Positions 1 to 11,214 are shown, numbered from the stretch's first letter. The stretch is DNA of 64,000 nt from Clostridium punense (GCF_017874425.1 NZ_JAGGLL010000002.1:174351-238350); one strand, 5' to 3'. Program-made: numbers and translations. The notes: generated by a model not told the origin, from the sequence alone.

Positions 1-73
1 TTTCATCATTCCTTATAGCTGCAATAACAGGATTTTCTACTAGCATTTCTGTTAAATCACTTATTTTACTCAA
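1..73 (-). CDS. glpP: Glycerol-3-phosphate responsive antiterminator, N-terminal fragment (runs off the window)
   Basis: Only the first 24 codons are present; the gene continues past base 1. Reading leftwards from a TTG at 71-73 gives a product with the segment ENPVIAAIRND, typical of the N-terminus of GlpP antiterminators. A G-rich Shine-Dalgarno region (AGGGG and GGGGG) precedes it. GlpP proteins bind glycerol-3-phosphate and prevent termination in glp leader mRNAs. The position at the end of the glpA-type operon, and the leader hairpins at 3382-3440 and 6387-6435, fit that role. The start codon is inferred; the family call rests on a short stretch. Confidence 0.68.
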   Translation of the reverse strand, partial: MSKISDLTEMLVENPVIAAIRNDE

Positions 74-101
74 CCCCCAAAATCCCCTTTCTATAAAAAA
101 T

Positions 102-473
102 TCACACTGCTTCTACATTTCTAGTGGCAATAATATTCACCCCAGTATCTCCAACATTTTCAATTATTATATCTCCAATATTAACTGGTGCTTTAACCTT
201 TATACCTTTTAAAAGCTGAATACACTGGTATATTTTTTCCTTTGGTATATCTCTTTCAGTTTTTACTGGTACTGTTTTAAATTCTCCACCTTCTATTTCT
301 ACAGAAGAGGTGATTATTCTAGTGGGGTTAGTACATTCCTTCTCACCATAGGTTTCCCCTCTTTTACAAAGATTACCTGTAACCTTTACCACTTTATCAT
401 CTTCTAATTCTATTTGCATTGCACATCCCATTGGACATCCTATACATATTAATTCCCTTATATTATTCATCAT
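102..473 (-). CDS. DUF1667 family protein, glycerol dehydrogenase accessory subunit
   Basis: A 123-residue protein with an N-terminal cysteine cluster CIGCPMGC (residues 11-18) and a further Cys near residue 36, typical of DUF1667 proteins. It follows the flavoprotein at 475-1734 directly, the stop of that gene lying next to this start. A ribosome binding site GAGGAGG sits 6 bases before the ATG. In Firmicutes this family is encoded next to GlpA-type dehydrogenases and a pyridine nucleotide-disulfide oxidoreductase, so a small metal or Fe-S electron-transfer role in glycerol-3-phosphate oxidation is likely. That role is inferred from context and the cysteines. Confidence 0.85.
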   Translation of the reverse strand: MMNNIRELICIGCPMGCAMQIELEDDKVVKVTGNLCKRGETYGEKECTNPTRIITSSVEIEGGEFKTVPVKTERDIPKEKIYQCIQLLKGIKVKAPVNIGDIIIENVGDTGVNIIATRNVEAV

Positions 474-474
474 A

Positions 475-1734
475 CTATGCCTCCTCGATTTTTACAATAA
501 TCCTATTACACTGTGGATACTTAGCTAGCATATCCTTAGTAATTTTAACTGTTTCCATCTCTCCAGGAGCAAGTATTCTTTTCTTTAGATGAACTTCCCT
601 TGCCTCATCAAAATATACAGATACATAGCTGTTTTTATACACATTTCCTACTCTAAATCTAAGTTCAATTAATTCTTCTATATTTTCATCATTAATATAC
701 TTTGGAACTGTATACCTTACCCCTTCAGTTGCTACTACTTCTATTCCCTTTTTATTGAACCTTTTACCCTTGATATACTCTGCTGCATTCTTTCCAGCAC
801 TATAACTTTCTAAGGTAACAAAATCAACTAAATCATGAACATGAAGCACATTGCCACAGGCAAATATTCCTTCAATATTAGTTTGAAGACTTTCATTAAC
901 TTCTGGTCCCCCTGTTATTGAAGATAGTATCACCTGTGACTGTCTGGAAAGCTCATTTTCAGGTAGTAACCCTACTGATAGAAGAAGAGTATCACAGGAA
1001 ATATATTTCTCTGTCCCTGGTATAGGCTTTCTGTTTTCATCTACCTTAGCTACAGTAACTCCTTCTATTCTATCCTTACCCTTTATATCTGTTATGGTAT
1101 GCGCTAACTTAAGAGGAATTCCAAAATCATCAAGGCATTGCACTATATTTCTTTTAAGCCCCCCTGAATAAGGCATTAATTCTATTACTGCTTTTACCTT
1201 GGCCCCTTCTAAAGTCATTCTTCTTGCCATAATAAGCCCAATATCTCCTGAACCTAATATAACTACTTCTTTTCCAGGCATATATCCTTCAATATTAACA
1301 AATTTTTGTGCAGCTCCCGCTGTGTATATTCCTGAGCATCTACTTCCTGGAATATTAATAGCCCCTCTAGGTCTTTCTCTGCAACCCATTGCTAAAATTA
1401 CAGCCTTTGCTTGAATTTCAGTTACTCCATCTTCTTCATTTACTATGGTAATAACTTTATCCTTTGTTAACTCTAATACCATAGTATTTAATTTATAAGG
1501 AATTTCTAATTCTTCTACTCGTTCAATAAATCTTTCTGCATACTCTGGACCTGTAAGTTCTTCCTTAAAGGTGTGAAGACCAAAACCATTGTGAATACAT
1601 TGATTTAATATCCCCCCAAGTACACTATCCCTTTCTAATATAATTAAATTTTGGACACCTTCCTCCTTTGCCTTTATAGCTGCTGCAAGGCCTGCAGGGC
1701 CACCTCCAATTATTACCAGATCATAATATTGCAT
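475..1734 (-). CDS. FAD/NAD(P)-dependent oxidoreductase of the glycerol-3-phosphate dehydrogenase operon
   Basis: A 419-residue flavoprotein. An FAD-binding Rossmann motif GGGPAGLAAA lies at residues 9-18, a second nucleotide-binding motif GSGDIGLIMARR near residue 160, and a C-terminal FAD motif GIFACGNVLHVHDLVD near residue 290, with a small C-terminal extension. The layout matches pyridine nucleotide-disulfide oxidoreductase-like proteins found with anaerobic GlpA. It probably passes electrons from GlpA to NAD or another carrier. It lies 126 bases downstream of the GlpA-like gene and abuts the DUF1667 gene, so the three are probably cotranscribed with glpP. RBS AGGGGAGG precedes the ATG. 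Confidence 0.88.
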   Translation of the reverse strand: MQYYDLVIIGGGPAGLAAAIKAKEEGVQNLIILERDSVLGGILNQCIHNGFGLHTFKEELTGPEYAERFIERVEELEIPYKLNTMVLELTKDKVITIVNEEDGVTEIQAKAVILAMGCRERPRGAINIPGSRCSGIYTAGAAQKFVNIEGYMPGKEVVILGSGDIGLIMARRMTLEGAKVKAVIELMPYSGGLKRNIVQCLDDFGIPLKLAHTITDIKGKDRIEGVTVAKVDENRKPIPGTEKYISCDTLLLSVGLLPENELSRQSQVILSSITGGPEVNESLQTNIEGIFACGNVLHVHDLVDFVTLESYSAGKNAAEYIKGKRFNKKGIEVVATEGVRYTVPKYINDENIEELIELRFRVGNVYKNSYVSVYFDEAREVHLKKRILAPGEMETVKITKDMLAKYPQCNRIIVKIEEA

Positions 1735-1860
1735 AAAATAAACCTCCCCTATCTATATGAAAACTAACTAACACCTAGCCCTAATATATAAATCTTGGTT
1801 CTCTTATAACTTTTCCACGATTAATATAGAAATTTCTATCCTTAAAGCTTATAACAGAAA

Positions 1861-3294
1861 CTACACCTCTTTATTTTTTCCTATTAATATTCTTGAACTA
1901 CCACCAAACTTAGTTATACTAGTTGGATCTACCTTAAGCTCCTTAGCTAAAATTTCTACAATTTTTGTACCGCAAAATCCTGATTGACATCTTCCCATGC
2001 CAGCTCTAGTTCTTCTCTTTATTCCATCTAAGGTTCTTGCTCCAAGAGGTCTTCTTATAGCATCAATTATTTCTCCTTCAGTAACAGTCTCACATCTGCA
2101 CACTATTTTTCCATAAGAAGGATTTTGCGCTATGAGTTCATTTCTTTCTTCATTGCTCATTTCTCTAAATTTAGGAATTCCTTTTCTTACAGGATTAAAG
2201 TTCTCATTTTTTTCTGGATTTAATATATTAACAACTATTTCTTCCACCATCTTACCTATGGCTGGTGCACTAGTTAACCCTGGAGACTCTATTCCTGCCA
2301 CATTTATAAAGTTTTTAACATCTTCTGCCTCACCAATTATAAAATCATCCTCTACGCTATGAGCTCTAAGTCCTGCAAAAGCTGTGATTATTTGATTTGT
2401 AGGAACTCTATCTAAGGTTAAGCCTGCTCTTGAAATAATCTCTTCCATACCTTGCTGAGTTGTTGTTACATCATTTTTATCCTCTAAGTCAATAGCATTA
2501 GGTCCTATTAAGAGGTTTCCATCTGCTGTTGGGGTTACTAATACTCCCTTCCCCATTTTAGTCGGAAGTTGGAACAAGGTGCTCTTAACCAATGCTCCTA
2601 CAGCCTTATCTAATAAGCAATATTCTCCCTTTCTTGGAACAATGGTTATTTTCCTAGAACTAACCATGTTATTTATATCATCTGCAAACAATCCTGCCGC
2701 ATTTATTACCACTTTTGTTTCTATATCTTCAAAATTAGTTTTGATTAAGAAGCTTTCTTGATTTTTTATAATCTTCTTAACTTCTGTTTCAAATCTAAAT
2801 TCCACTCCATTGTGATAAGCATTTTCTGCTAAAGCTACAGTCATTTCATAAGGACATACAATTCCACCACTTGGTATATATAATGCTGCAGCTACCCCTT
2901 GGGATACATTAGGCTCTAATTCCCTTACCTGTTCACCTGTTAATAATCTAATATCCTCTACTCCATTCTTGTGTCCTCTTTCTTTTATAGCAACAAGTTG
3001 CTCTATATCCTTTTCATCAAAGCATAAAACCATAGAACCATTTCTTATAAAAGGGAAATCCAATTCCTTAGATAATTCATCAAACATAGGATTCCCTTTT
3101 ATATTTAGCTTGCTTTTTAAAGAACCTGGTTTTGCATCATGGCCTGCATGAACTATACCACTGTTAGCCTTTGAAGTACTTGATGCCACATCAGCACTCT
3201 TCTCTACCACACAAGCGTTTAATTTGTATCTTGATAACTCCCTAGCAATTGCACATCCAATAACTCCAGCACCAATAATTGTTACATCAAACAT
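1861..3294 (-). CDS. glpA: Anaerobic glycerol-3-phosphate dehydrogenase, GlpA-like, with C-terminal [2Fe-2S] domain
   Basis: A 477-residue FAD-dependent oxidase/dehydrogenase. The N-terminus has the dinucleotide-binding motif GAGVIGCAIARELS (residues 8-21), followed by a DAO-type fold. The last 80 residues form a BFD-like [2Fe-2S] domain with CRCE near residue 400 and CQSGFC near residue 438. This combination is that of GlpA, which oxidises glycerol-3-phosphate to dihydroxyacetone phosphate. It could also be annotated as a general NAD(P)/FAD oxidoreductase, but glpK, glpF and glpP nearby support the glycerol role. The ATG has a GGAGGAG ribosome binding site. A terminator-like hairpin about 88 bases upstream suggests antitermination control. 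Confidence 0.88.
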   Translation of the reverse strand: MFDVTIIGAGVIGCAIARELSRYKLNACVVEKSADVASSTSKANSGIVHAGHDAKPGSLKSKLNIKGNPMFDELSKELDFPFIRNGSMVLCFDEKDIEQLVAIKERGHKNGVEDIRLLTGEQVRELEPNVSQGVAAALYIPSGGIVCPYEMTVALAENAYHNGVEFRFETEVKKIIKNQESFLIKTNFEDIETKVVINAAGLFADDINNMVSSRKITIVPRKGEYCLLDKAVGALVKSTLFQLPTKMGKGVLVTPTADGNLLIGPNAIDLEDKNDVTTTQQGMEEIISRAGLTLDRVPTNQIITAFAGLRAHSVEDDFIIGEAEDVKNFINVAGIESPGLTSAPAIGKMVEEIVVNILNPEKNENFNPVRKGIPKFREMSNEERNELIAQNPSYGKIVCRCETVTEGEIIDAIRRPLGARTLDGIKRRTRAGMGRCQSGFCGTKIVEILAKELKVDPTSITKFGGSSRILIGKNKEV

Positions 3295-3381
3295 ATTGCT
3301 CCTCCATCCATTAATTTAAATTTTCTTTATATATTTACTTATTCTTATAGCTTCATTTTTGTTAAAGCAAAAAATATTTAT

Positions 3382-3440
3382 AAAAAAAGAGCCATGAAGA
3401 AAGAAGCTTACTGTATAAGCTTTCTTAACATCATGGCTCT
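3382..3440 (-). promoter_or_regulatory. Leader terminator/antiterminator hairpin upstream of glpA-like gene
   Basis: On the minus strand the RNA forms a long stem with base GAGAGCCATGA and its complement TCATGGCTC, plus an inner AAGCTT stem, followed by seven T. It lies 88 bases before the glpA start and about 490 bases after glpF, so it fits a leader better than the end of glpKF. The same GAGAGCC base occurs in the glpK leader. Control by GlpP is inferred. Confidence 0.6.
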
Positions 3441-3526
3441 CATATCTCTGCCTGTTAATGTTCTATATTAAGTTATATTTAAATTATATCATAAATTCCT
3501 ATGAAAATCCATGTATTTATATAATT

Positions 3527-3689
3527 TAGGCATTTGAAAATAAATAACAAGTCAAAGATGTGAAGGATATTTTTAGTTAGGCAAGGAAACAGGTTCCGCA
3601 GATAGTAGCGCTATCTAAGGGTTCTGTTGACGCAGTATAACTAAAAATAGACAAACATACTGACTTATTTATTTTTTGAAAATGCCTTA
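3527..3689. repeat. MITE-like long-hairpin repeat element
   Basis: A 163-bp near-perfect palindrome between glpF and glpA. The ends are inverted: 3527-3554 begins TAGGCATTTGAAAATAAATA and 3661-3689 is its approximate reverse complement. Inner inverted pairs include TTTTTAGTTA with TAACTAAAAA and a central GATAG-CTATC hairpin. It has no ORF, and no second copy was noticed in this window. The shape suggests a non-autonomous mobile element or a structured intergenic repeat. Confidence 0.65.
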
Positions 3690-3931
3690 TCTTCACAATT
3701 AGCTAATGCCTTATATATTAAACCTAAGCATAAACCAAGCTCTTCGCTATTTAGTAAAATAAGCTGTCCAAGCAATAAAGCTAATTATCTTAGTCTTTAC
3801 CTTTATTATCTTTCATAAAAAACACTCTAAGGGAACCAATAAAAGCTACTATTTAAAATAAGTAACATTTCTGGCTCCCTATAATAAATTAATTGTTTAA
3901 GGTTCTATAGAAAATGTTCTATCAATTTATT

Positions 3932-4636
3932 TTAAAATATAGCTACAAAAGTTAGAGCTGCAACTATAGCACCTAATATTGGAGCCACAACTGGAATCCA
4001 TGCATAGCCCCAGTCAGAATCACCCTTACCTGCTATTGGTAAAACAGCATGAGCAATACGTGGTCCTAGATCTCTTGCAGGGTTAATTGCATAGCCAGTA
4101 GTTCCTCCAAGTGAAAGTCCAATTACCCAAATTAAGAAACCTACTGCTAAAGTTCCTATTCCAGGTGCTACACTAACTTCACCTAAGCCTAATATACCAA
4201 ATACAAGTATAAAAGTTCCTATAAACTCAGACATACAGTTTGCAAAAGTATTTCTTATTGCTGGTCCTGTTGAGAATACAGCTAATTTTGCACCCTTATC
4301 TTCAGTAGCTGCCCAGTGTGGTAAATAATGAAGCCATACTACAACTGCGCCTAAAAATGCACCTATAAATTGACCAGCTATATAAATTGGAACTTCTGCC
4401 CAGGCAAACTTTCCAATAGCTGCAAGACCAAGTGTTAACGCAGGGTTAAAGTGTGCACCACTTATGCCCCCAAAGATAAAAGCAGGAATCATTACAGCAA
4501 AAGCCCAACCAGTTGTAATAACTATCCACCCTGAGTTTTCACCTTTAGTTTTCTTAAGAACTACATTTGCTACAACTCCATCCCCAAGTATAATCAGTAT
4601 CATTGTACCTATAATTTCAGCTAAAAAATGTGACAT
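3932..4636 (-). CDS. glpF: Glycerol uptake facilitator (aquaglyceroporin)
   Basis: A 234-residue MIP-family channel with about six membrane segments and two half-helices. The two signature boxes are FNPALTLG (residues 63-70; NPA) and INPARDLGPR (about 184-193; NPAR). The Asp after the second NPA-type box is typical of glycerol channels. It follows glpK by 23 bases in the same direction with a strong GAGGGGATGGGG region before the ATG, so glpK-glpF form an operon that takes up and traps glycerol. Confidence 0.95.
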   Translation of the reverse strand: MSHFLAEIIGTMILIILGDGVVANVVLKKTKGENSGWIVITTGWAFAVMIPAFIFGGISGAHFNPALTLGLAAIGKFAWAEVPIYIAGQFIGAFLGAVVVWLHYLPHWAATEDKGAKLAVFSTGPAIRNTFANCMSEFIGTFILVFGILGLGEVSVAPGIGTLAVGFLIWVIGLSLGGTTGYAINPARDLGPRIAHAVLPIAGKGDSDWGYAWIPVVAPILGAIVAALTFVAIF

Positions 4637-4659
4637 ATAAACCCCATCCCCTCAAATTA

Positions 4660-6168
<1,509 letters not shown>

Positions 6169-6386
6169 TTATAATAAATATAAATATATATATTCCACTA
6201 ATGAAAATTCAAAAATGGAAATGATTATGTATTAAACTAAATATTAAGGTGTATAGCCTTTTTATATTCTCACAATTTCATAAATATGATAAAATAATTA
6301 AATTTTAGTGAATTCTATATTATCTGTAATAAATCTACCCTATATGAAATTTAATATTAGAAAAAGGCTATTTTAAATTAGATAAT

Positions 6387-6435
6387 AAAAAAAACCGCAT
6401 TAAAACAGAGATCTTAGTCTCCTGATTTAATACGG
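6387..6435 (-). promoter_or_regulatory. Leader terminator/antiterminator hairpin upstream of glpK
   Basis: The minus-strand RNA folds into a stem with CCGTATTAAA and TTTTAATGCGG arms and an inner GAGACT-AAG-ATCTC hairpin, followed by eight T. It lies 230 bases upstream of glpK. Its 5' flank GAGAGCC matches the hairpin before the glpA-like gene. It could alternatively terminate the gene at 6768. The rest of the 6157-6767 gap is AT-rich with no gene seen. Confidence 0.6.
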
Positions 6436-6767
6436 CTCTCTTTTCTCAGCCAATTTACATCATAATTTTATTATATATACCATATGTAGGTTTTTCAATA
6501 GATTTTTTAATTTTCTTTTAAAATTATTACATTTTTGAAAACGCCAATATCTTTTTAACTCTTTCATTAATTAGTCTGTAGCTACAATTTTCATCTTAAA
6601 TTCAACTGTTTTTCACCTTATTTTTTACTCAAAATTTCAAATATGGATTATTTACTTTAGCAATTTCAGTGGTTTTTGTCTTGAATTACTCATATTTGTT
6701 ATATTTATATTAACATTAGTTATAAAAAAGAACCGTTATTTATAAAAAATATTATTTTACTAAGGTT

Positions 6768-7757
6768 TTAATATCCTACAATTTCTATTCCAACCATATC
6801 TCCGTATTCCTCATAGGTTTTCTTATTTTTCTTATTGTATAAACGCACTTTTATTTGTCCAGCAGATTCTTCCTTTATTTTGTCACCCATCCTTCCTTTT
6901 TTAGGTGCTCTTAACTCACCGCACTCATTAATCACGCATTGAATTTCTAACATCGCTTTGTTGCTATCCAATAATATTTTCACTCCATTGCTACTTATAT
7001 TTACAATATCAAAACTACTGTTATTGTAAGTAGCAAATCTAAACTCTACATCATCAACTATTAAGTTACAAATAAATCCTGTAAAACTATTCTTTAAGAA
7101 AGGTATATGTGCAATAGAGCAAAACAAACTTATACTTTTATTGGTGAAGTTATTGCACTGTACCCAGATATACTTCTTTGGAAAAGAAGTTCCCCAATCC
7201 TTTTCTAAATATCCCTTTCCATTATCTAAAACTACTTTCTCATGATTTATTTGAAGATTCCCCTGTATACTGTGACTCATACTAATAACTCCATGATTGC
7301 ACTCCATATTAGGTATATAAGCAAAGTATCCCATTATATTAGGCATTAAAATAGATTTTTTAATTGTGGTGAAGGAACCTAATTTTAAAGTACCTACTAT
7401 CCTTATATCCTTATCAATTAAGTTAACTTTTACCCTTGTTTCTGAAAAGACATTATCTCCTATTTGTATGCTAAAGGGAGTATTGCTAAACATAAATGCT
7501 CCCACTGGATATGTTACATACCCCGTTTTTATTCTGCTTTTTCCTTCCTTATCCTCACTTACATATATATATTGAACAAAGCTGTGGGCATCTCCCTCTA
7601 CTAAACTAACTCCCGGTATAAAGCATATTACCTTTTTTCTATCTTCTGAAACCTGCCTATAGTACCATCCTTCAAAGTAATTCTTCCTCTTAATATGCCC
7701 TTGAAATACTATTGGCGAATTAATCTTTTTAAACCATGTAAATTTATCATGTTTCAT
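6768..7757 (-). CDS. Tocopherol cyclase-like family protein
   Basis: A 329-residue soluble protein with no signal peptide. The segments YFEGWYYR (residues 28-35) and YLEKDWGTSFPKKYIWVQ (about 184-201) are hallmarks of the tocopherol cyclase-like fold, a lipocalin-like double beta-barrel. A Clostridium has no tocopherol pathway, so the substrate is unknown; a hydrophobic or lipid ligand is a guess. The gene stands alone with no operon partner. The start is supported by AGGGAATTGG upstream of the ATG, a weak site. Confidence 0.72.
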   Translation of the reverse strand: MKHDKFTWFKKINSPIVFQGHIKRKNYFEGWYYRQVSEDRKKVICFIPGVSLVEGDAHSFVQYIYVSEDKEGKSRIKTGYVTYPVGAFMFSNTPFSIQIGDNVFSETRVKVNLIDKDIRIVGTLKLGSFTTIKKSILMPNIMGYFAYIPNMECNHGVISMSHSIQGNLQINHEKVVLDNGKGYLEKDWGTSFPKKYIWVQCNNFTNKSISLFCSIAHIPFLKNSFTGFICNLIVDDVEFRFATYNNSSFDIVNISSNGVKILLDSNKAMLEIQCVINECGELRAPKKGRMGDKIKEESAGQIKVRLYNKKNKKTYEEYGDMVGIEIVGY

Positions 7758-8046
7758 TGCAGTACACCAATTCCCTTTAATTTTTTACTAGAACTTTAAT
7801 ACTCTCTATAGCTAAACATCTTCTACTTCTACTTTTACTAATTTTCCTTACAATTCCTTTTAAAATTTAGCCAGTTACTTAGTGTAACAACTGGAAAGTA
7901 TGCATTAATATGTTATCCAAAATCCAAGAATTTAATATAGTTTAGAGCTGTATATGCTTTATAATAAAGTTTTTACATTTATAATTAGGAGTTTAATTAT
8001 TTCACCTCCAGCAAGATGGATATTCCTCTAATGAAACATACATAAT

Positions 8047-8098
8047 AAAAAGACATTACTAAAGCATAGTTCAAATGAAATACCTAGTAATGCCTTTT
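8047..8098 (-). terminator. Terminator of the lone UroD-family gene
   Basis: Inverted repeat AAAGaCATTACT and AGTAATGcCTTTT with T-run on the minus strand, starting 11 bases after the stop of the methyltransferase gene at 8109. The remaining 7758-8046 gap shows no gene. Confidence 0.7.
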
Positions 8099-8108
8099 AA
8101 CTTTATAA

Positions 8109-9161
8109 TTATAGTTTTATAGGGTAACATCCATGGACTTTTGCTGCTTCCATAAACATTTCAACCTTCTCAATTGGTGTATTCATTGGGATTTGACAGC
8201 CTGTGCTTAAAATAAACCCATTAGGTGAGTTATGCCCTTTTCTTATGGAGTCCTTTACTGAATTAAAGATATCCTCTTTAGTTCCTAAGTGAACCACATC
8301 TACTGGTGGTACATTTCCTGTGATGATAACTTTATCCCCCATTATTTCCTTAGCTTCTTCTAAATCTTCAATATTATCTATACTAAAATTGGATATTCCT
8401 ATTTCAACTACATCTTGCCAAAGGGCCTTACTTTTTCCACAAATATGTATTCCCGGAGCACTCCCAGTTGTTTCTTTAATTCTTTGTGCATTTTTTTTAA
8501 GATAAGGCAATGAAAACTCCCTAAAAAGCTTTGGACTAATAAGACTTGTTGATGATACCGGATCCGCAAATCCAATAGATAAGCCTAATTTTGCTACCTC
8601 TTCTATATACCTATTATTTGATTCTGTTACTATTTCCATCAAGATATGTACCTTTTGTGGATATTTTCTCATCCACCTTAACAAGTTCTCCGTACCTACT
8701 ACTGACGCTGCTACACTAAGAGGTCCTGACATTGCAGCTCCTACATCTACCTGTCTTATCAAAGCATCTCTTGTGAGTCTTAAAGCTTCTAATAAAATAG
8801 GTAATCTTCCATCAGTTAAAGGGTTAGCTATCTTTAAACTATCAATTTCATCTACATTTTTAGCCGCTGGTTCTAAAAGATATGAAATATTGTAGTCAGG
8901 ATATGCAATCTTTGATCCCATAGCCTCAGCAACTCCTCTAAGGCTCGTAGAGATTCCTACACTATCATGGCCTAATTTTTTAAATAGTGCAATTTCTAAG
9001 TTGGCCATCAATTCTGCCGAATGGTAATAGTCACTAAGCTTTGCTCCTATAAAAGGTGCCATAGTTACCCCCATATCTGGTACGCAAACTATACGGTCAA
9101 TTTCATCACCTCTAGAAAAAGCATCCATTCTTTCCCTTGGTGTCATTTCTTCTTTAAACAA
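8109..9161 (-). CDS. UroD/MtaA-family corrinoid-dependent methyltransferase (stand-alone copy)
   Basis: A 350-residue protein of the uroporphyrinogen decarboxylase-like fold used by methylcobamide:CoM methyltransferases. The N-terminus MTPRERMDAFSRGDEIDRI is typical. Zinc-ligand signature HICG is near residue 235 and a late Cys occurs in LSTGCQIPMN near residue 323, so the H-x-C...C zinc site is intact. Start is TTG, with AAGGAG nine bases upstream. It resembles the proteins at 21564 and 23365 but sits alone 10 kb from that operon with no corrinoid protein beside it. The methyl donor or acceptor is unknown. Confidence 0.85.
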   Translation of the reverse strand: MFKEEMTPRERMDAFSRGDEIDRIVCVPDMGVTMAPFIGAKLSDYYHSAELMANLEIALFKKLGHDSVGISTSLRGVAEAMGSKIAYPDYNISYLLEPAAKNVDEIDSLKIANPLTDGRLPILLEALRLTRDALIRQVDVGAAMSGPLSVAASVVGTENLLRWMRKYPQKVHILMEIVTESNNRYIEEVAKLGLSIGFADPVSSTSLISPKLFREFSLPYLKKNAQRIKETTGSAPGIHICGKSKALWQDVVEIGISNFSIDNIEDLEEAKEIMGDKVIITGNVPPVDVVHLGTKEDIFNSVKDSIRKGHNSPNGFILSTGCQIPMNTPIEKVEMFMEAAKVHGCYPIKL

Positions 9162-9741
9162 TTATTTTCTCTCCTTTACAAATAAATAATCTGTATTCTT
9201 AGCTTGAAATTGGAATTTTATATTCAAAGCTACTTTATTCTTTTCCACTTTCGCTACACTCTTTAACATTAAGAAATATTTTATGTTTATCCTTGGCAAT
9301 TCCTATATTAAAGCCATCAAATCCATTATATATCACTATAAATTTGCACAGTATAAATTTGGCTATGTATAGTAAATTTAAATACTTCCTCTATCTACCA
9401 TTGACTTAATAAATACTAAGTTTTTACTTTTGCATATACTTACTGTTGGCTTTTAGGTGTAATATTAACTTATTTTGGTCTCATGGTAAATTATCACTAA
9501 ATATACTATTAGTTACATCTATATGTGATTTGACTTCAAAGCTATCTAGGTTTAGTATAAAAATGGATTTTACCTAAAGGTTGTAAAATTTAACTATATT
9601 TTAAAAAGAATTTAAATTACACAAAATCTTATTTGATGATGAATATACAGCTTTATAAGATTTAAATCTTAATTGAACAGCAAAATTTATCAAGGTTATA
9701 AAATAAAAGTTCATTTTATTTATCTTAAAAACCTTAAGTGG

Positions 9742-9781
9742 GCAAAGGTTGTTTATATATAATTTAATCCTTAACCTTTGC
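9742..9781 (+). promoter_or_regulatory. Inverted repeat spanning the MFS promoter region
   Basis: Perfect 9-bp arms GCAAAGGTT (9742-9750) and AACCTTTGC (9773-9781) flank a TATATAAT-like -10 region and end 32 bases before the MFS start codon. It could be an operator or a small leader hairpin. The rest of 9162-9741 is AT-rich with no gene seen. Confidence 0.45.
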
Positions 9782-9813
9782 TACCTAATGTAAATATTAG
9801 AGGTGAAAAATTT

Positions 9814-11028
9814 ATGAGTTATATTGAAAAGGGTTCAAAGGAATTCAAGAAAGCAAATGCAGCATTATTTGCTGGTGGTTTTAGTACTTTTGCTGTTTTA
9901 TATAGCACTCAGCCACTACTTCCTTATCTATCTAAAGAATTTAATATTTCCCCGGCAACAGCTAGTCTTTCGCTTTCTGTTACTACTATTTCCCTAGCAA
10001 TAAGTCTTCTTATAGTTGGCTCACTATCAGAGGCTTTGGGGCGAAAATCAGTAATGTCCTTTTCCATGTTTTCAGCTTCTATACTTGCTATGCTTACAGC
10101 CCTTACTCCAAGCTTTCATTATCTTATTGTATTACGTATACTCCAAGGCTTTGTATTATCTGGGTTATCAGCAATAGCCATGGCTTATTTAGGAGAGGAA
10201 ATTGAGGAGAAGAGTTTAGGTATTGCCATGGGGATGTTTATTAGTGGTAATTCTTTAGGTGGTATGTTTGGGCGTATAACTATAGGAATTTTTACAGATT
10301 TATTTAATTGGAGAATAGCTCTTTTTAGTATAGGGATATTAAGCTTGATTTCTAGCATACTATTTTTTATTCTACTTCCACCTTCAAAACACTTTTCGCC
10401 AAGAACTTTGGACATGAAGAAACTGACTAAATCTATGCTTAGTCATCTAAAGAATTCTAACTTACTATGTCTTTTTATTCTTGGCTTCTTGTTACTAGGG
10501 AGTTTAGTATCTTTATATAATTACATAGGATTTCAGTTGATTGCTCCACCCTACTCACTAAGTCCTACCATAGTAAGCTTTATTTTTGTACTTTATCTAT
10601 GTGGAACCTTTAGTTCAACTTGGATGGGACATCTTGCAGACAATTATGGAAAACAAAAAATATTAAGAATAGCTCTTTTCATAATGCTTGCAGGAATAGG
10701 AATAACTTTAACCAAAAATTTAGCCCTAAAAATTCTTGGTATAGCTCTACTAACCTTTGGTTTCTTTGGTGGTCACTCTATTGCTAGCAGTTGGGTAGGT
10801 CACCTAGCAACTCATGATAAAGCACAAGCTTCTTCTCTTTATCTTTTCTTTTATTATATAGGATCCAGTGTGGGGGGAACCTCTGCAGGTACTTTCTGGA
10901 CTAACTATGGGTGGGTTGGAGTTGTAGGTATAATTGTGACTTTTATTGTAGTTGCTTTTATAGTTTCTTCTAAACTTCCAAAAGATATAGTTATAGACAA
11001 TAAAGATAAGAACAGTTGCACTCAGTAA
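9814..11028 (+). CDS. MFS transporter, YnfM-like
   Basis: A 404-residue major facilitator protein with about 12 membrane segments. The N-terminal segment FAVLYSTQPLLPYLSKEF and the cytoplasmic loop GSLSEALGRKSVM (MFS motif A between helices 2 and 3) resemble the YnfM/AraJ-like proton-driven exporters. The start at ATG 9814 is chosen because AGAGGTG lies nine bases upstream; an earlier in-frame TTG at 9778 has no ribosome binding site. The substrate is not evident. It is the only plus-strand gene here. Confidence 0.85.
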   Translation: MSYIEKGSKEFKKANAALFAGGFSTFAVLYSTQPLLPYLSKEFNISPATASLSLSVTTISLAISLLIVGSLSEALGRKSVMSFSMFSASILAMLTALTPSFHYLIVLRILQGFVLSGLSAIAMAYLGEEIEEKSLGIAMGMFISGNSLGGMFGRITIGIFTDLFNWRIALFSIGILSLISSILFFILLPPSKHFSPRTLDMKKLTKSMLSHLKNSNLLCLFILGFLLLGSLVSLYNYIGFQLIAPPYSLSPTIVSFIFVLYLCGTFSSTWMGHLADNYGKQKILRIALFIMLAGIGITLTKNLALKILGIALLTFGFFGGHSIASSWVGHLATHDKAQASSLYLFFYYIGSSVGGTSAGTFWTNYGWVGVVGIIVTFIVVAFIVSSKLPKDIVIDNKDKNSCTQ

Positions 11029-11087
11029 AAACCTTTTAAGAATTTAAATTCTAAGAAGAATGCTGTTAGCATGGATGTGATGGCTAA

Positions 11088-11195
11088 TATGGCACAGTTT
11101 ATTTAAAGAATGTTGATGCCTTAACAAAGCAAGCTGATGAATTGATAATCCTATCCACAAACTTAAATAAATATATAGACATGTTTAGTATATAA
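11088..11195 (+). pseudogene. Possible remnant of a chemotaxis-receptor C-terminus
   Basis: A 35-codon open stretch without a start, ending in TAA, reads KNVDALTKQADELI and then STNLNKYIDMFSI, similar in style to the coiled-coil tail of methyl-accepting chemotaxis proteins. The preceding bases in another frame read MDVMANMAQF, which also looks receptor-like. If real, it is a decayed, frameshifted fragment. The evidence is weak. Confidence 0.22.
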
Positions 11196-11214
11196 ATTGA
11201 TTACCAACTTTACT

